Source: Streptococcus sp. 263_SSPC (lineage in GTDB: Bacteria > Bacillota > Bacilli > Lactobacillales > Aerococcaceae). Taken from it: a stretch of 41,720 bases of DNA. Location: assembly GCF_001071995.1 (NCBI RefSeq), contig NZ_JVNU01000033.1:1-41720 (forward strand), written 5' to 3'. Under the pieces are notes generated by a model. It saw only the letters and a program-made list of their open reading frames with translations, was not told the DNA's origin and did not search any database. A program made the position numbers and the translations under genes. Positions 1-8,128 of the stretch are shown one piece after another. Position 1 is the first letter of the stretch; each line of letters begins with the position of its first letter.

Positions 1-156
1 ATGAGCTACAATGAACGATTTGCTTTCTTGCTAGGTTTTGAAGCATCGTTGAAGGCAGTGGAAACTATTACTTTAAAAGAAAGCGATAAGCTCAAGAATG
101 CAGCTCGGAGATTAGATAAACCGCTCGAACAATGTGGACTAATGAGTGCGACTTAA
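1..156 (+). CDS. Small phage protein, possibly truncated by the window edge
   Basis: The frame opens with ATG at the first base and runs 51 codons to TAA, starting MSYNERFAFL and ending CGLMSAT. The true start may lie upstream because no ribosome site can be seen. It is a short charged protein with no membrane segment or recognisable motif. It sits 14 bases before the next gene on the same strand, so it belongs to the compact early or middle gene run of the prophage. No function can be given. Confidence 0.5.
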   Translation: MSYNERFAFLLGFEASLKAVETITLKESDKLKNAARRLDKPLEQCGLMSAT

Positions 157-170
157 GAGGGTGAATAGTA

Positions 171-650
171 ATGGAAACAATAGAAACACTTAAAAATAAA
201 CAAGAGAAACTGAATATGAAGATTGAACTTCTAGAATATGCAGAGAGCACGTTTCAGGAAGGCGAAGTATTTTGGTTCGTCGATGCCTATGGAAACAATC
301 AACAAGCTCGTTGGGACAAAAGCGCATGGATTGATTCTTGTTTTTATCAAGGACATATTTTTCATACTGAGCAAGAAGCAATTTTAGAAGCTAAAAAAAG
401 AAGATTGATGCATCTTTTTAGAATATTCAGAGATAAATGTAATGATAGATGGAAACCTGATTGGAAAGATTTTAAACAAGATAAATATTATTTATTTTGT
501 TCAATTGTAGAAAACCGCATTAAAGTAGATTGCGTAACTTTGGGTGATTATTTCTATAATTTCGGATACTTCAAAAATGAAGAAGATGCCGAACGTGCTA
601 TTGACTTGTTCGGCGATGAAATAAAAGAACTGTTTGTGGAGGTGGAATGA
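171..650 (+). CDS. Hypothetical phage protein (159 aa)
   Basis: ATG at 171 is preceded by GAGGGTG, a reasonable ribosome site. The protein starts with a short charged helix (about residues 1-25) and is then rich in aromatic residues and tryptophan, for example WFVDAYG and DRWKPDWKDF. It has no signal peptide or membrane segment. The sequence reads as a small soluble cytoplasmic protein. Its stop TGA overlaps the next start, which indicates translational coupling in the same operon. I do not recognise the family. Position among small genes before the late activator suggests an accessory or DNA-metabolism role, but nothing in the sequence proves it. Confidence 0.6.
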   Translation: METIETLKNKQEKLNMKIELLEYAESTFQEGEVFWFVDAYGNNQQARWDKSAWIDSCFYQGHIFHTEQEAILEAKKRRLMHLFRIFRDKCNDRWKPDWKDFKQDKYYLFCSIVENRIKVDCVTLGDYFYNFGYFKNEEDAERAIDLFGDEIKELFVEVE

Positions 651-940
651 TGGATTTAACTTACAGCGAACAATTCAAAAAATATATCAAAGAACAAAAT
701 TATTTAGGTTATCCACAAACGATTTACAAGTTTCCTAATGGCTACGGTGCAAGTGTAATTAAATTCAATTACGTGTACTTTGGAATTGGAATTGAAATTG
801 CAGTATTAAGATTTAATGAAGATGGTAATTGGGATATCGATTACAGCACACCGATTACAAATGATGTTATCGGTGGATTGAATGAAAAAATCAGAGATGA
901 AGTATTACAACGAATTTTCGATTTAAAGAAGGTGATTTGA
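650..940 (+). CDS. Hypothetical phage protein (96 aa)
   Basis: Two consecutive ATG codons lie at 647 and 650. GGAGG at 638-642 is better spaced for the second (seven bases), so 650 is chosen. The protein has a lysine-rich N-terminus, then alternating hydrophobic and charged segments that look like beta strands (YVYFGIGIEIAVLRF). It ends with a helix. No membrane segment, cysteine motif or known domain is seen. The start overlaps the stop of the gene before and the stop TGA overlaps the next ATG, so the three genes are translationally coupled. The function is unknown. Confidence 0.6.
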   Translation: MDLTYSEQFKKYIKEQNYLGYPQTIYKFPNGYGASVIKFNYVYFGIGIEIAVLRFNEDGNWDIDYSTPITNDVIGGLNEKIRDEVLQRIFDLKKVI

Positions 941-1140
941 TGAAAAAATCAGAATTCAAAGAAATGATTAATAGAGGTACTGAGTCATTAAGCGATTATG
1001 AAATAAAAGAAATATTTCATTTTATTGGATTGAGTGGCAAATGGACCTCTGAACAAATTGATGATTACTTAGCTGGTGTGAGAGTAGGTATGGAAATAGA
1101 AAGAGAAGAATACCCGTATTGTTTTGAAGAAGAGGAGTAA
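940..1140 (+). CDS. Hypothetical small acidic phage protein (66 aa)
   Basis: The start is ATG at 940, overlapping the previous stop TGA, with AAGGTG at 929-934 as ribosome site. A TTG one codon upstream is in frame but less likely. The protein is helical and acidic at its C-terminus, ending FEEEE. The segment ESLSDYEIKEIFHFIGLSGKW resembles a short helix-turn-helix-like packing, but this is too weak to assign. It is coupled to the genes on both sides. No family is recognised. Confidence 0.55.
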   Translation: MKKSEFKEMINRGTESLSDYEIKEIFHFIGLSGKWTSEQIDDYLAGVRVGMEIEREEYPYCFEEEE

Positions 1141-1146
1141 TAATAA

Positions 1147-1356
1147 ATGGAACTTACTTTATATTTAGAAAATGGAAAATCACTAATATTTGAAAATGTG
1201 ACTGATTTAGAACAAGAATCATATGTGACAAGCCTTGTTACATTTAATTATGTGGACGTAGAGGATGGTAAAAAGAAAAGGGCGATTTTTAGCTTAAACA
1301 GTTTGATAGGTTTATCTGTCGATAAGGAGGATTTTGATGTTAACAGTTTATTCTAA
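1147..1356 (+). CDS. Hypothetical small phage protein (69 aa)
   Basis: ATG at 1147 follows GAAGAGGAGTAATAATAA, with the purine-rich ribosome site overlapping the previous stop. The chain alternates beta-like stretches (MELTLYLENGKSLIFENV; RAIFSLNSLIGLSV). It reads as a single small beta-rich domain without cysteines or membrane segments. Its last 20 bases overlap the start of the next gene in another frame. I do not recognise it, and only its operon position ties it to the phage. Confidence 0.55.
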   Translation: MELTLYLENGKSLIFENVTDLEQESYVTSLVTFNYVDVEDGKKKRAIFSLNSLIGLSVDKEDFDVNSLF

Positions 1357-1576
1357 ACCAAATTGCATCCAATGTGAGATGACGAAGATGTGGTTGAAAC
1401 AAAACAAGATTGAGTTTGAAAATGTAGACATCGAAGCGAATCCTGGAGCGTTTGAACTCTTGAAGCACTATGGTTACGGCTCACTTCCAGTGGTTGTGAT
1501 TGATGATGAATTTAACGACCCAAAAAAAGCTTGGACGGGATTTCAAGTCGATAAACTCGAGGAGTTGATGCGATGA
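1337..1576 (+). CDS. NrdH-like glutaredoxin/redoxin
   Basis: A small thiol-disulphide oxidoreductase of the glutaredoxin/NrdH type. The ATG at 1337 has GGAGG at 1326-1330. The product of 79 aa begins MLTVYSKPNC, giving the active site Cys10-Ile-Gln-Cys13 at the end of the first beta strand. It continues with the fold-typical GYGSLPVVVIDD segment containing the cis-proline after the helix. Length and order match the family. NrdH proteins give electrons to class Ib ribonucleotide reductase. In a phage this would support dNTP supply, but no nrdEF lies in the window. The stop overlaps the start of the methyltransferase-like gene by four bases (ATGA). Confidence 0.8.
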   Translation: MLTVYSKPNCIQCEMTKMWLKQNKIEFENVDIEANPGAFELLKHYGYGSLPVVVIDDEFNDPKKAWTGFQVDKLEELMR

Positions 1577-2340
1577 TTGTTTGGGCATTGTTTGATAGTG
1601 GCAATGGCTGCTATGCTCAAGGAGTCCGAGAGCTGAATGAGGGGGGGCAAAAGATGACAATCTATTCTGTGGGATTGGATATTGAAAATAAAAATAGTCA
1701 TTTTATCCATTTAAACCTAGCAGATTATTCGTATCTGTTCGGTGATAATAAAATGTACGACACGCTAGATAGATTACCTAAACCCGATTTAATTATTGCT
1801 AGTCCACCATGCGAATCGTGGAGTGTAGCATCGTCTATGGACAAAGGGAACGCTTGTTGGAAACAAGAACGGGCAGACGATTGCTTATTCGACCCACAAA
1901 CACCACTCAGTCCATTTACTATTCGAGACTATCACGAGTATGAAAAATATACTTATATTCCCGAAAGACAAATTGTGAAGCGAATCAATGGTGAACTATG
2001 TGCTTTCAATTTGATTCAAATTATTAAACGATACAATCCGAAGTATTATGTCATTGAGAATCCAGAACGTTCAAGAATATGGGAATATATCGACAGAATT
2101 CTCGGATTCAAAATCCCGTATGACAACCTGGTGCATTATAATCAGTATGACGATTATCATCTTCAAAAACCTACGAAATTCAAGTCGAATGTAAGGTTGG
2201 ATTTGAAAACAGGAAACAAACCAAGTGCGGCGGTGTTTAAAAACGTAAATGGATACAACAATCGTTCGAATATCCCGATTAGTCTAGTGAAGAGCATCTT
2301 CAATCAAATTCTTGAAATGGAGGGGTTGAATGAAAGATAA
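1573..2340 (+). CDS. Short DNA cytosine methyltransferase-like protein
   Basis: Resembles phage cytosine-C5 methyltransferases, which transfer a methyl group from S-adenosylmethionine to DNA. At the N-terminus ALFDSGNGCYAQGV (residues 5-18) resembles the S-adenosylmethionine-binding motif I. The motif IV loop ASPPCES gives a candidate catalytic Cys80. YVIENPERSRIW has the Glu-Asn pair of motif VI (Glu162-Asn163). The chain of 255 aa is short for this family. I cannot find a clear motif VIII (QRR) or a large target-recognition region, so it may be a reduced enzyme or a diverged relative. No restriction endonuclease is adjacent, so self-protection or epigenetic marking is more likely than a restriction system. 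It is translationally coupled to the redoxin upstream and overlaps the late activator downstream. Confidence 0.7.
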   Translation: MIVWALFDSGNGCYAQGVRELNEGGQKMTIYSVGLDIENKNSHFIHLNLADYSYLFGDNKMYDTLDRLPKPDLIIASPPCESWSVASSMDKGNACWKQERADDCLFDPQTPLSPFTIRDYHEYEKYTYIPERQIVKRINGELCAFNLIQIIKRYNPKYYVIENPERSRIWEYIDRILGFKIPYDNLVHYNQYDDYHLQKPTKFKSNVRLDLKTGNKPSAAVFKNVNGYNNRSNIPISLVKSIFNQILEMEGLNER

Positions 2341-2725
2341 GAAAATCGCTGAGATTCGATTCAGAGAGTATCCATATTATGACAAAGAAATCACATCGAG
2401 AAAATTCGATATGTTATGCCATAAGGAAGAAGATGTGAATGCGTGGATCCGTGCTAAGGGAACGAATTCGAAAGCAGCGGAAAACGAGCTCATTCGATTC
2501 GAGAGTGACAAATATATTCAGAATCGTCTCTTTTGGAAGCGATGTGTGGAAGAAACTCTCGAAGAGCTCGATGAGAAACAAAGAGAATTTGTCACAGAAT
2601 ACTATTTTGATGATGTATATGACTATCGCTCTCTTGCTCAAAAGCATTTTACAAATAAGAACGTGATTATGCGTGCGTGTGATAGAGCTTGTAGTATATT
2701 GCTTGAAAAATTAGGGGAAATTTAA
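2330..2725 (+). CDS. ArpU/RinA-type late transcription activator
   Basis: Likely activates transcription of the packaging, structural and lysis genes. The 131-aa basic protein has an N-terminal helical part (FREYPYYDKEITSRKFDML). Its C-terminal half looks like sigma region 4: LDEKQREFVTEYYFDDVYDY, then RSLAQKHFTNKNVIMRACDRACSILLEKL, a helix-turn-helix. This pattern and its place just before the terminase genes are typical of ArpU/RinA regulators of Gram-positive phages. The start ATG at 2330 overlaps the methyltransferase-like gene and follows GGAGGGG. The dyad and promoter immediately downstream are its probable target. Confidence 0.78.
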   Translation: MKDKKIAEIRFREYPYYDKEITSRKFDMLCHKEEDVNAWIRAKGTNSKAAENELIRFESDKYIQNRLFWKRCVEETLEELDEKQREFVTEYYFDDVYDYRSLAQKHFTNKNVIMRACDRACSILLEKLGEI

Positions 2726-2728
2726 AAA

Positions 2729-2771
2729 GGGACAAAAAAGCGTTGTTGTCCCACTTTAAAAGTGATATATT
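2729..2771 (+). promoter_or_regulatory. Probable phage late promoter with activator dyad
   Basis: GGGACAA (2729-2735) and TTGTCCC (2746-2752) form an inverted repeat directly after the activator gene. A second perfect dyad, CACTTT-A-AAAGTG, lies at 2752-2764. TGATATATT at 2763-2771 is an extended -10 element. TTGTTG at 2743-2748 gives a possible -35 with 17-base spacing. The arms overlap the -35 region, as expected for activator binding. Assignment to the ArpU-like protein is by position only. Confidence 0.55.
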
Positions 2772-2840
2772 GATATTGTGAAAAGGTGTAAGAAACGGTA
2801 TCATCTTGTCATAATGTGAAAACTCCTAAAATTATTTTTA

Positions 2841-2868
2841 CCTCGGGTCTCCACTCCCGAGGTTTTTT
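2841..2868 (+). terminator. Rho-independent terminator before the terminase genes
   Basis: CCTCGGG (2841-2847) pairs perfectly with CCCGAGG (2856-2862) across an eight-base loop, followed by six T. It lies downstream of the proposed late promoter and upstream of the small terminase gene, so it could attenuate early transcripts or be read through under late control. Confidence 0.8.
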
Positions 2869-2903
2869 GTTATCGTTTAAATATAGAAATGAGGTGATGG
2901 AAA

Positions 2904-3359
2904 GTGACGAAAATGACATTGAAACAACAACGATTTGCGGATGAGTACATCATCACAGGGAATCTTTATAAATCAGCGGTGGAAGCTGGTTATTCTGAAA
3001 AATATGCAAAATCTCAAAGTCATAAATTGTTGGAAAATGTAGGAATAAAAAACTACATCGATGTGCGACTTGCAAAACTCGAATCTGAGAAGATTGCAAC
3101 ACAGGAAGAAGTCCTTCAATATTTGACAAGCGTGATGCGTGGTGAGAAGACCGAGCCTCTTTTGGTGTTGGATGGTGAAGGAACTCAAAAGGTTATCCAA
3201 GCAGTCCCGAACGTACAATCAAGAACACGAGCGGCGGAGCTTCTAGGCAAGCGATATGGAACGTTCACGGATCGTGTAGACATCAATGCTCAGATTGAAT
3301 CGAAACCGAAATTCGATGACATCGTGAACCAATTAGGAGGAAGTGGGCTCGATGAATAG
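2904..3359 (+). CDS. Terminase small subunit
   Basis: DNA-recognition subunit of the packaging motor. The protein of 151 aa starts with GTG at 2904, behind GAGGTG at 2891-2896. Its N-terminus is typical of the terminase_2 family: TLKQQRFADEYIITGN, then KSAVEAGYSEKYAKSQSHKLL, a helix-turn-helix that binds the packaging site. SRTRAAELLGKRYGTF near the C-terminus is the usual conserved segment before the part that contacts the large subunit. The 3' end overlaps the large subunit gene. The packaging site is expected in or near this gene, but I cannot point to it. Confidence 0.9.
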   Translation: MTKMTLKQQRFADEYIITGNLYKSAVEAGYSEKYAKSQSHKLLENVGIKNYIDVRLAKLESEKIATQEEVLQYLTSVMRGEKTEPLLVLDGEGTQKVIQAVPNVQSRTRAAELLGKRYGTFTDRVDINAQIESKPKFDDIVNQLGGSGLDE

Positions 3360-4713
3360 CTTCCCACTCTCTCAAAAATACATCGATTTTTGCAACACGG
3401 TTGACAATGTAGATGCGGACTTCCTTGAGGGCACGACAGCCGCTGGAAAGACCACGGTGGGGCTTGGTGTCAAGTTCATGCGTATGGTCTCAAGGAGCAA
3501 GAAGAAGTTTCACATCATCGCAGCGAAGACGGTCGGTGTTGCTGAGAAAAACTTAATAAATCAAGACAATGGCATCCTCGACATCCATCGGGATGCTTTT
3601 TATTTTGGTAATGGGGATAAGGACTACAAGATTCCCCACATCAAATTCGAAGACAAAATCATCTACATTCTTGGATACGACACGAAAGAGAAATGGCAAC
3701 TTGCTCTTGGGGGGCAATATGGGTGTGTGTACATCGATGAGGTCAACACAGCGAACATCGAATTCGTTCGTGAAGTCTCAGCTCGTAACGACTATCTGAT
3801 GGCTACACTCAACCCCGACAATCCCGACCTTCCTGTGTACAAGGAATTCATCAACAGGTCTCGTCCTTACAAGAAGTACGAGAAGGATGTTCCTCGTGAG
3901 ATTATGTCCGACTTGAAAGAACGACACAATCCAAAATGGAGATATTGGTTCTTTACGTTTAAAGATAACAAATCTTTGAGCGATAAGGACATTCAAAAGA
4001 AAATCGATTCAGTACCTCTTGGAACTAAGATGTACAAGAACAAGATACTTGGACTTAGAGGTCGTGCGACTGGTCTCGTCTTCCCTAACTTCGACAGTAA
4101 GAAGAACGTAATCACGAAAGCTCAAGCGAAGAAATTCAATTATGTAATGTTCTCAGCTGGGCTCGATACAGCTTACTCATCTAAGAGCCCTGATACGATT
4201 GCGATGATATTCCAAGGCATTACGGATGACGGGCATTTGGTTACATTGAGTGAGAAAGTTTTTAACAATGCGGACTTAGACACGCCAATCGCTCCATCGG
4301 ACACGGTTGAGATGTTCATCGCATTCCTTGATAAAAATTCAAAAGAATGGGGTTTTTGTCGAGATGCGTTTATCGATTCGGCAGACCAAGCGACAATCAC
4401 AGAATTAAACAAATACAAAAGGCAATATGGAACAATATACAATTTTATAAACGCTTATAAGAAAACAAAAATCATCGACAGAATCAACCTTCAAATTGGT
4501 TGGATTGCTCGAGGATTCTATTTAGTCGTTGAAGATTGTGTGGAGCACATCAAAGAGATGAATGCTTATTCGTGGCAAGAAACGAAAGAAGCACCCGAAG
4601 ACAAGAACGACCACACAATCAATGCGAATCAATATGCGTGGCTACCTTACAAGCGAATGATTGGAGAACAGAGAGGAGAAATAGAAGACGATGGGGTTGG
4701 TGAATATGATTAG
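3352..4713 (+). CDS. Terminase large subunit (ATPase/nuclease)
   Basis: Motor and nuclease that cuts concatemeric DNA and pumps it into the procapsid. ATG at 3352 is preceded by AGGAGG at 3335-3340; an in-frame GTG at 3343 is too close to that site. The 453-aa chain shows Walker A GTTAAGKT (residues 27-34) and Walker B VYIDE with Asp129-Glu130, followed by the coupling segment ATLNPDNP. The C-terminal RNase H-like nuclease carries GLDTAYS (Asp272) and FIDSAD (Asp342) and ends with DHTINANQYAW. Length and order fit a full PBSX/SPP1-type large terminase. It overlaps the genes on both sides. Confidence 0.93.
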   Translation: MNSFPLSQKYIDFCNTVDNVDADFLEGTTAAGKTTVGLGVKFMRMVSRSKKKFHIIAAKTVGVAEKNLINQDNGILDIHRDAFYFGNGDKDYKIPHIKFEDKIIYILGYDTKEKWQLALGGQYGCVYIDEVNTANIEFVREVSARNDYLMATLNPDNPDLPVYKEFINRSRPYKKYEKDVPREIMSDLKERHNPKWRYWFFTFKDNKSLSDKDIQKKIDSVPLGTKMYKNKILGLRGRATGLVFPNFDSKKNVITKAQAKKFNYVMFSAGLDTAYSSKSPDTIAMIFQGITDDGHLVTLSEKVFNNADLDTPIAPSDTVEMFIAFLDKNSKEWGFCRDAFIDSADQATITELNKYKRQYGTIYNFINAYKKTKIIDRINLQIGWIARGFYLVVEDCVEHIKEMNAYSWQETKEAPEDKNDHTINANQYAWLPYKRMIGEQRGEIEDDGVGEYD

Positions 4714-6250
4714 AAATGGAATGAGGAGCTTTTTGAGAATTGAGAAAGCTCAACCGAGTGCGATTGTCATCAATGAAGAGATGACATTCGGGGACAATGC
4801 TGCTAAGAATCGAATTTGGTATCGTGGCAAGTCCTACGAGTTGCAACAACTTTACTCTCAACTATCAACGACACGATTGAGCTTCTGGGGTGCACATTCA
4901 ACTCCGGGGCAAGAGATTAGAAAGATTCACACGGGCTTACCGGGAATCATCGTGAAGGTCTTGAGAGATGCGGTGCTCTATGACATGAATGATTTGGAAT
5001 TTGAAGACTCCAAGCATGAAGATTTGTGGGAGGATATCGCACAAGATAACGACTTTAAGAAACAACTGAAAGAAGCGGTGAAAGATGCTCTTGTGATTGG
5101 CGATGGAGCATTCAGAATCTCGTTTGATTCTACGGTCTCACAATATCCAATCATTGAATGGGTAAGTGGTGAGCGGATCCAAATCAAGAACAAGCGTGGA
5201 CGATTGCATGAGGTCGTCTTCACCACTCGATTCGATGAGAACAAGCAAACATATACACTCGAGGAACACTATGGATTTGGATATGTAACGAACAAGCTCT
5301 ATCGTGGTGATGCTGAATTGGATATTCATTCGACTGAATACACACAAGACATCAACGATTTCACGTTCGACAAGCATTTGATTCTATGCGTACCATTTAG
5401 CATCTTTGAATCTGATGTGGAACGAGGTCGAGGCGAATCCATCTTCGACAGAAAGACGGACACATTCGATGCGTTGGATGAGTCATGGTCTCAATGGATG
5501 GATGCTCTCCGAAGTGGACGAACAAAAGAATATATTCCCGAATCGTTGCTCCCACGGGACCCACGAACAGGAACATTCATGAAGCCGAACGCATTCGATA
5601 ATCGATTCATCAAGATAGCATCTGACAGAGCCGAAGGAGCAAGCAATGAGATTACATTGCAACAAGCAAACATCCCTCACGAGAGCTATTTGGCAACCTA
5701 CATCACCGCTCTTGATTTGGCGTTGCAAGGTATCGTGAGCCCTTCTACGATTGGGATTGATGTGAAGAAGCTTGACAATGCTGAGGCACAACGTGAGAAA
5801 GAGAAGACGACTCTATACACACGCAACACGATTGTGGAAGCATTGCAAGAGTTCATTCCTCAATTAGTATCGATGACAATCAATAGCTTCAACGTGTTGA
5901 ATCGTAGACCTATCGAGGAAATTGCGGTGAACGTTCCTTTTGGGGAATATGCGAACCCTTCATTCGAGTCTCAAGTTGAGACCGTATCGAAAGCGAAAAC
6001 AAGTGGCATCATGTCCATCGAAGCCTCTGTGGATGAGCTCTATGGCGATTCTAAGGACGAACAATGGAAGTCCGAAGAAGTTATCCGCTTGAAGTCTGAG
6101 CAAGGCATCAGCGAGGTCGATGAGCCTTATGTCAACACGGACTTGGATGGATTCAGCGTTGAAAGAGGTGATGAACTTGCTAGTGAGAATCATGAACAAG
6201 AACTACCAAATGAGAACGGATCAAGCGAAAGCACTTCTCAACATGAGTAA
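4691..6250 (+). CDS. Portal protein (SPP1 gp6-like)
   Basis: Forms the dodecameric ring at one capsid vertex through which DNA passes and to which the tail connects. The 519-aa product is typical in length for SPP1 gp6-type portals. RIWYRGKSYELQQLYSQL near the N-terminus, the central WVSGERIQIKNKRGRL and VPFSIFESDVERGRGES segments, and TLYTRNTIVEALQEFIPQL in the helical stem fit this family. The acidic, polar tail (ENHEQELPNENGSSESTSQHE region) is likely disordered. ATG at 4691 has GAGGAG about 11 bases upstream, and an in-frame ATG at 4706 is an alternative. It overlaps the end of the terminase gene. Confidence 0.88.
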   Translation: MGLVNMIRNGMRSFLRIEKAQPSAIVINEEMTFGDNAAKNRIWYRGKSYELQQLYSQLSTTRLSFWGAHSTPGQEIRKIHTGLPGIIVKVLRDAVLYDMNDLEFEDSKHEDLWEDIAQDNDFKKQLKEAVKDALVIGDGAFRISFDSTVSQYPIIEWVSGERIQIKNKRGRLHEVVFTTRFDENKQTYTLEEHYGFGYVTNKLYRGDAELDIHSTEYTQDINDFTFDKHLILCVPFSIFESDVERGRGESIFDRKTDTFDALDESWSQWMDALRSGRTKEYIPESLLPRDPRTGTFMKPNAFDNRFIKIASDRAEGASNEITLQQANIPHESYLATYITALDLALQGIVSPSTIGIDVKKLDNAEAQREKEKTTLYTRNTIVEALQEFIPQLVSMTINSFNVLNRRPIEEIAVNVPFGEYANPSFESQVETVSKAKTSGIMSIEASVDELYGDSKDEQWKSEEVIRLKSEQGISEVDEPYVNTDLDGFSVERGDELASENHEQELPNENGSSESTSQHE

Positions 6251-6398
6251 GGAGTATTGTCCATTCGGAATCTATGCGGTCGAGAAAGACGGTCAGATTG
6301 AGATGATGAATTTGAAACCGACATCGAGAACTCAACTCAAGAAGATGGTTCGAGAATATCGATTGAAAGGATTCAAGGTGTATTCGAATGGTTTATGA
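6171..6398 (+). CDS. Small conserved head-region protein (75 aa)
   Basis: The reading frame is open from upstream, but in-frame ATG codons at 6120, 6171, 6192 and 6243 all overlap the portal gene. 6171 is chosen because GAGGTG stands just before it, although the spacing is short. The coding-like part is YCPFGIYAVEKDGQIEMMN followed by LKKMVREYRLKGFKVYSNGL. This looks like a compact beta-alpha domain that ends a few bases inside the next gene. Such a small gene often sits between portal and minor head genes in Gram-positive phages. No function is known, and the start is uncertain. Confidence 0.55.
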   Translation: MNLLVRIMNKNYQMRTDQAKALLNMSKEYCPFGIYAVEKDGQIEMMNLKPTSRTQLKKMVREYRLKGFKVYSNGL

Positions 6399-8115
6399 TG
6401 TTAGTCGAGCATTTGAACGGATCGAGAACGAATTGCTCGAGTCCATGACGAGGAATCTCAAAAAACACAAAGCGGAAGAAACTGAGCTTGGTATCGAATG
6501 GACTCAATGGCAGGCAATTCAACTCGAAGAACTTCATCGATTCAAACAAGAGGCTGCTAAGAAGTACGGTCTTGAATTTAAGTCGATGAATAAGAAAATC
6601 AGAGAGACCATCGCTGAGGCATCATTGCAAGGTGCAAGCGATGAGGAGCTCAACATTTTGAAAACACTAGAGAAAGGCTACGTTCTAAAGCGTGAACGTG
6701 GTCTAAGTGCTGGATTCTTCCAAACGAATCAGAAGCGATTGGATGCGTTGATGAATGCGGTCGAGCATGACATGAAGACAGCCCAAACCGCTGTGCTAAG
6801 ATATGCGAACGACCAATATCGCAAAATCATCTTCCAATCACAAGTCGCAGCAAGTTCGGGAGCCCTTACCTATGAGAAGGCTGTGGACATGGCAACAAGC
6901 GACTTTCTAAAAAAAGGAATCAATTGCATCACGTACTCGAACGGTGCGGTACACAACATCGTGTCGTATGCTGACATGGCTGTGAGAACAGCAAGCAAAC
7001 GAGCCTATTTGATGGGCGAAGGTCAGAAGCGACAAGAATGGGGCGTATCGACCGTCATATTGAACAAGCGATTCAATGCGTGTCCATTGTGTATGCCATT
7101 CGAGGGTAAGGTGCTCATCGATGATGTGTGGAGTGGTGGAAGTTCTAAAGACGGACCGTATCCACTCATGAGCTCAGCGATGGCGGCTGGCTTGTATCAT
7201 CCTAATTGCAAGGATAAACATTCGACCTATTTCGAAGGCATCAGCTCGAAGCCCGAATCGAGGTACTATGAAGAGAAGCCCGTCATCAAGGAACGACAGC
7301 TCATTGAGAACAAGCTCAATCACGCTAAACGACAAGCGAAGAGCTACAATCGACTAGCAAAGAACAGTCTTGATGTTGAGAACCAAGAGACATATCGTGC
7401 TCGTGCTACTGAGTGGCGAGATAAGGCGAAGGGATATCGAGAAGAACTTAAATCGTTTGAAGAATCTCATGGGTTAGAACTTGAAAATGTTGAAAAATAC
7501 GCAAAAGAAGAATATAATTACTTAGAAGAAGATTATTCCGAAGCGTTGAAAAAATTTGGTAAAATTAACAAATCGCAAGTAGAAAAAATCTATGCAAATT
7601 CAACAAGAGATACGGGATATATTGCGACAGGTAATTCGTTCGATATTAACAGAGCTTTCAGAAACAAAGAACCAAATCTTTTGAGAGAAGTGGATTTAAT
7701 AACTTCTAAAACATTAGATGAAGTCATCAAATCTAACAAAACACCGTACAACATTAAAGGCTTTAGAAAAGTAAATCTTGATTGGGTCTCTAATTTCATT
7801 AAGAATGCGGACATCCCAAAAACTTACGATAGTATTCAAGATGTTTCTGATGCTTTAAATTCAATAATAGGGCACAAATATGAAGAGCTTGGTTATTCTT
7901 CGATTAGTGTCAATCCAAACATGAATGTTTTTTCTAATAGAAGAGTGCAATTGGATATTGAAATCCCAAAAGGGTCAAATGCTTATTTGACATTGAATGT
8001 GCAAGAAAGTGAACTTATAATGGGAAGAGGAACAATATTTGAATTGAAAGAATCAAGTGTTATTGAAGATGATTACGAAGAAATTCTAAAAATAATATTA
8101 CGTGTGATTAAATAA
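6388..8115 (+). CDS. MuF-type minor head protein fused to an ADP-ribosyltransferase domain
   Basis: Two parts are visible in 575 aa. Residues 1 to about 365 are a phage minor head protein: a helical N-terminus, then VRTASKRAYLMGEGQKRQEW, a Cys232-x2-Cys235 pair (CPLC) and His271-Pro-Asn-Cys274, and a charged coiled segment where the family usually ends. From about 370 the composition becomes AT-rich and a second domain follows. It has IATGNSFDINRAFR (412-425), GFRKVN with Arg460, GYSSISVN with Ser505-Ile-Ser507, and QESELIMGRGT with Glu540-Ser-Glu542. This is the R-S-E pattern of the ADP-ribosyltransferase exoenzyme superfamily, and Glu-x-Glu usually marks arginine modification. Families known from the literature as MuF polymorphic toxins carry such C-terminal toxins on phage head proteins. 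I infer injection with the DNA and modification of a host or competitor target. Activity is unproven. Confidence 0.82.
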   Translation: MVYDVSRAFERIENELLESMTRNLKKHKAEETELGIEWTQWQAIQLEELHRFKQEAAKKYGLEFKSMNKKIRETIAEASLQGASDEELNILKTLEKGYVLKRERGLSAGFFQTNQKRLDALMNAVEHDMKTAQTAVLRYANDQYRKIIFQSQVAASSGALTYEKAVDMATSDFLKKGINCITYSNGAVHNIVSYADMAVRTASKRAYLMGEGQKRQEWGVSTVILNKRFNACPLCMPFEGKVLIDDVWSGGSSKDGPYPLMSSAMAAGLYHPNCKDKHSTYFEGISSKPESRYYEEKPVIKERQLIENKLNHAKRQAKSYNRLAKNSLDVENQETYRARATEWRDKAKGYREELKSFEESHGLELENVEKYAKEEYNYLEEDYSEALKKFGKINKSQVEKIYANSTRDTGYIATGNSFDINRAFRNKEPNLLREVDLITSKTLDEVIKSNKTPYNIKGFRKVNLDWVSNFIKNADIPKTYDSIQDVSDALNSIIGHKYEELGYSSISVNPNMNVFSNRRVQLDIEIPKGSNAYLTLNVQESELIMGRGTIFELKESSVIEDDYEEILKIILRVIK

Positions 8116-8128
8116 AGGAGTGAAAAAG

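Noticed and set aside
1-2340. Restriction-modification system around the methyltransferase-like gene
   Set aside because: No endonuclease or specificity gene is found next to it; the neighbours are small phage genes.
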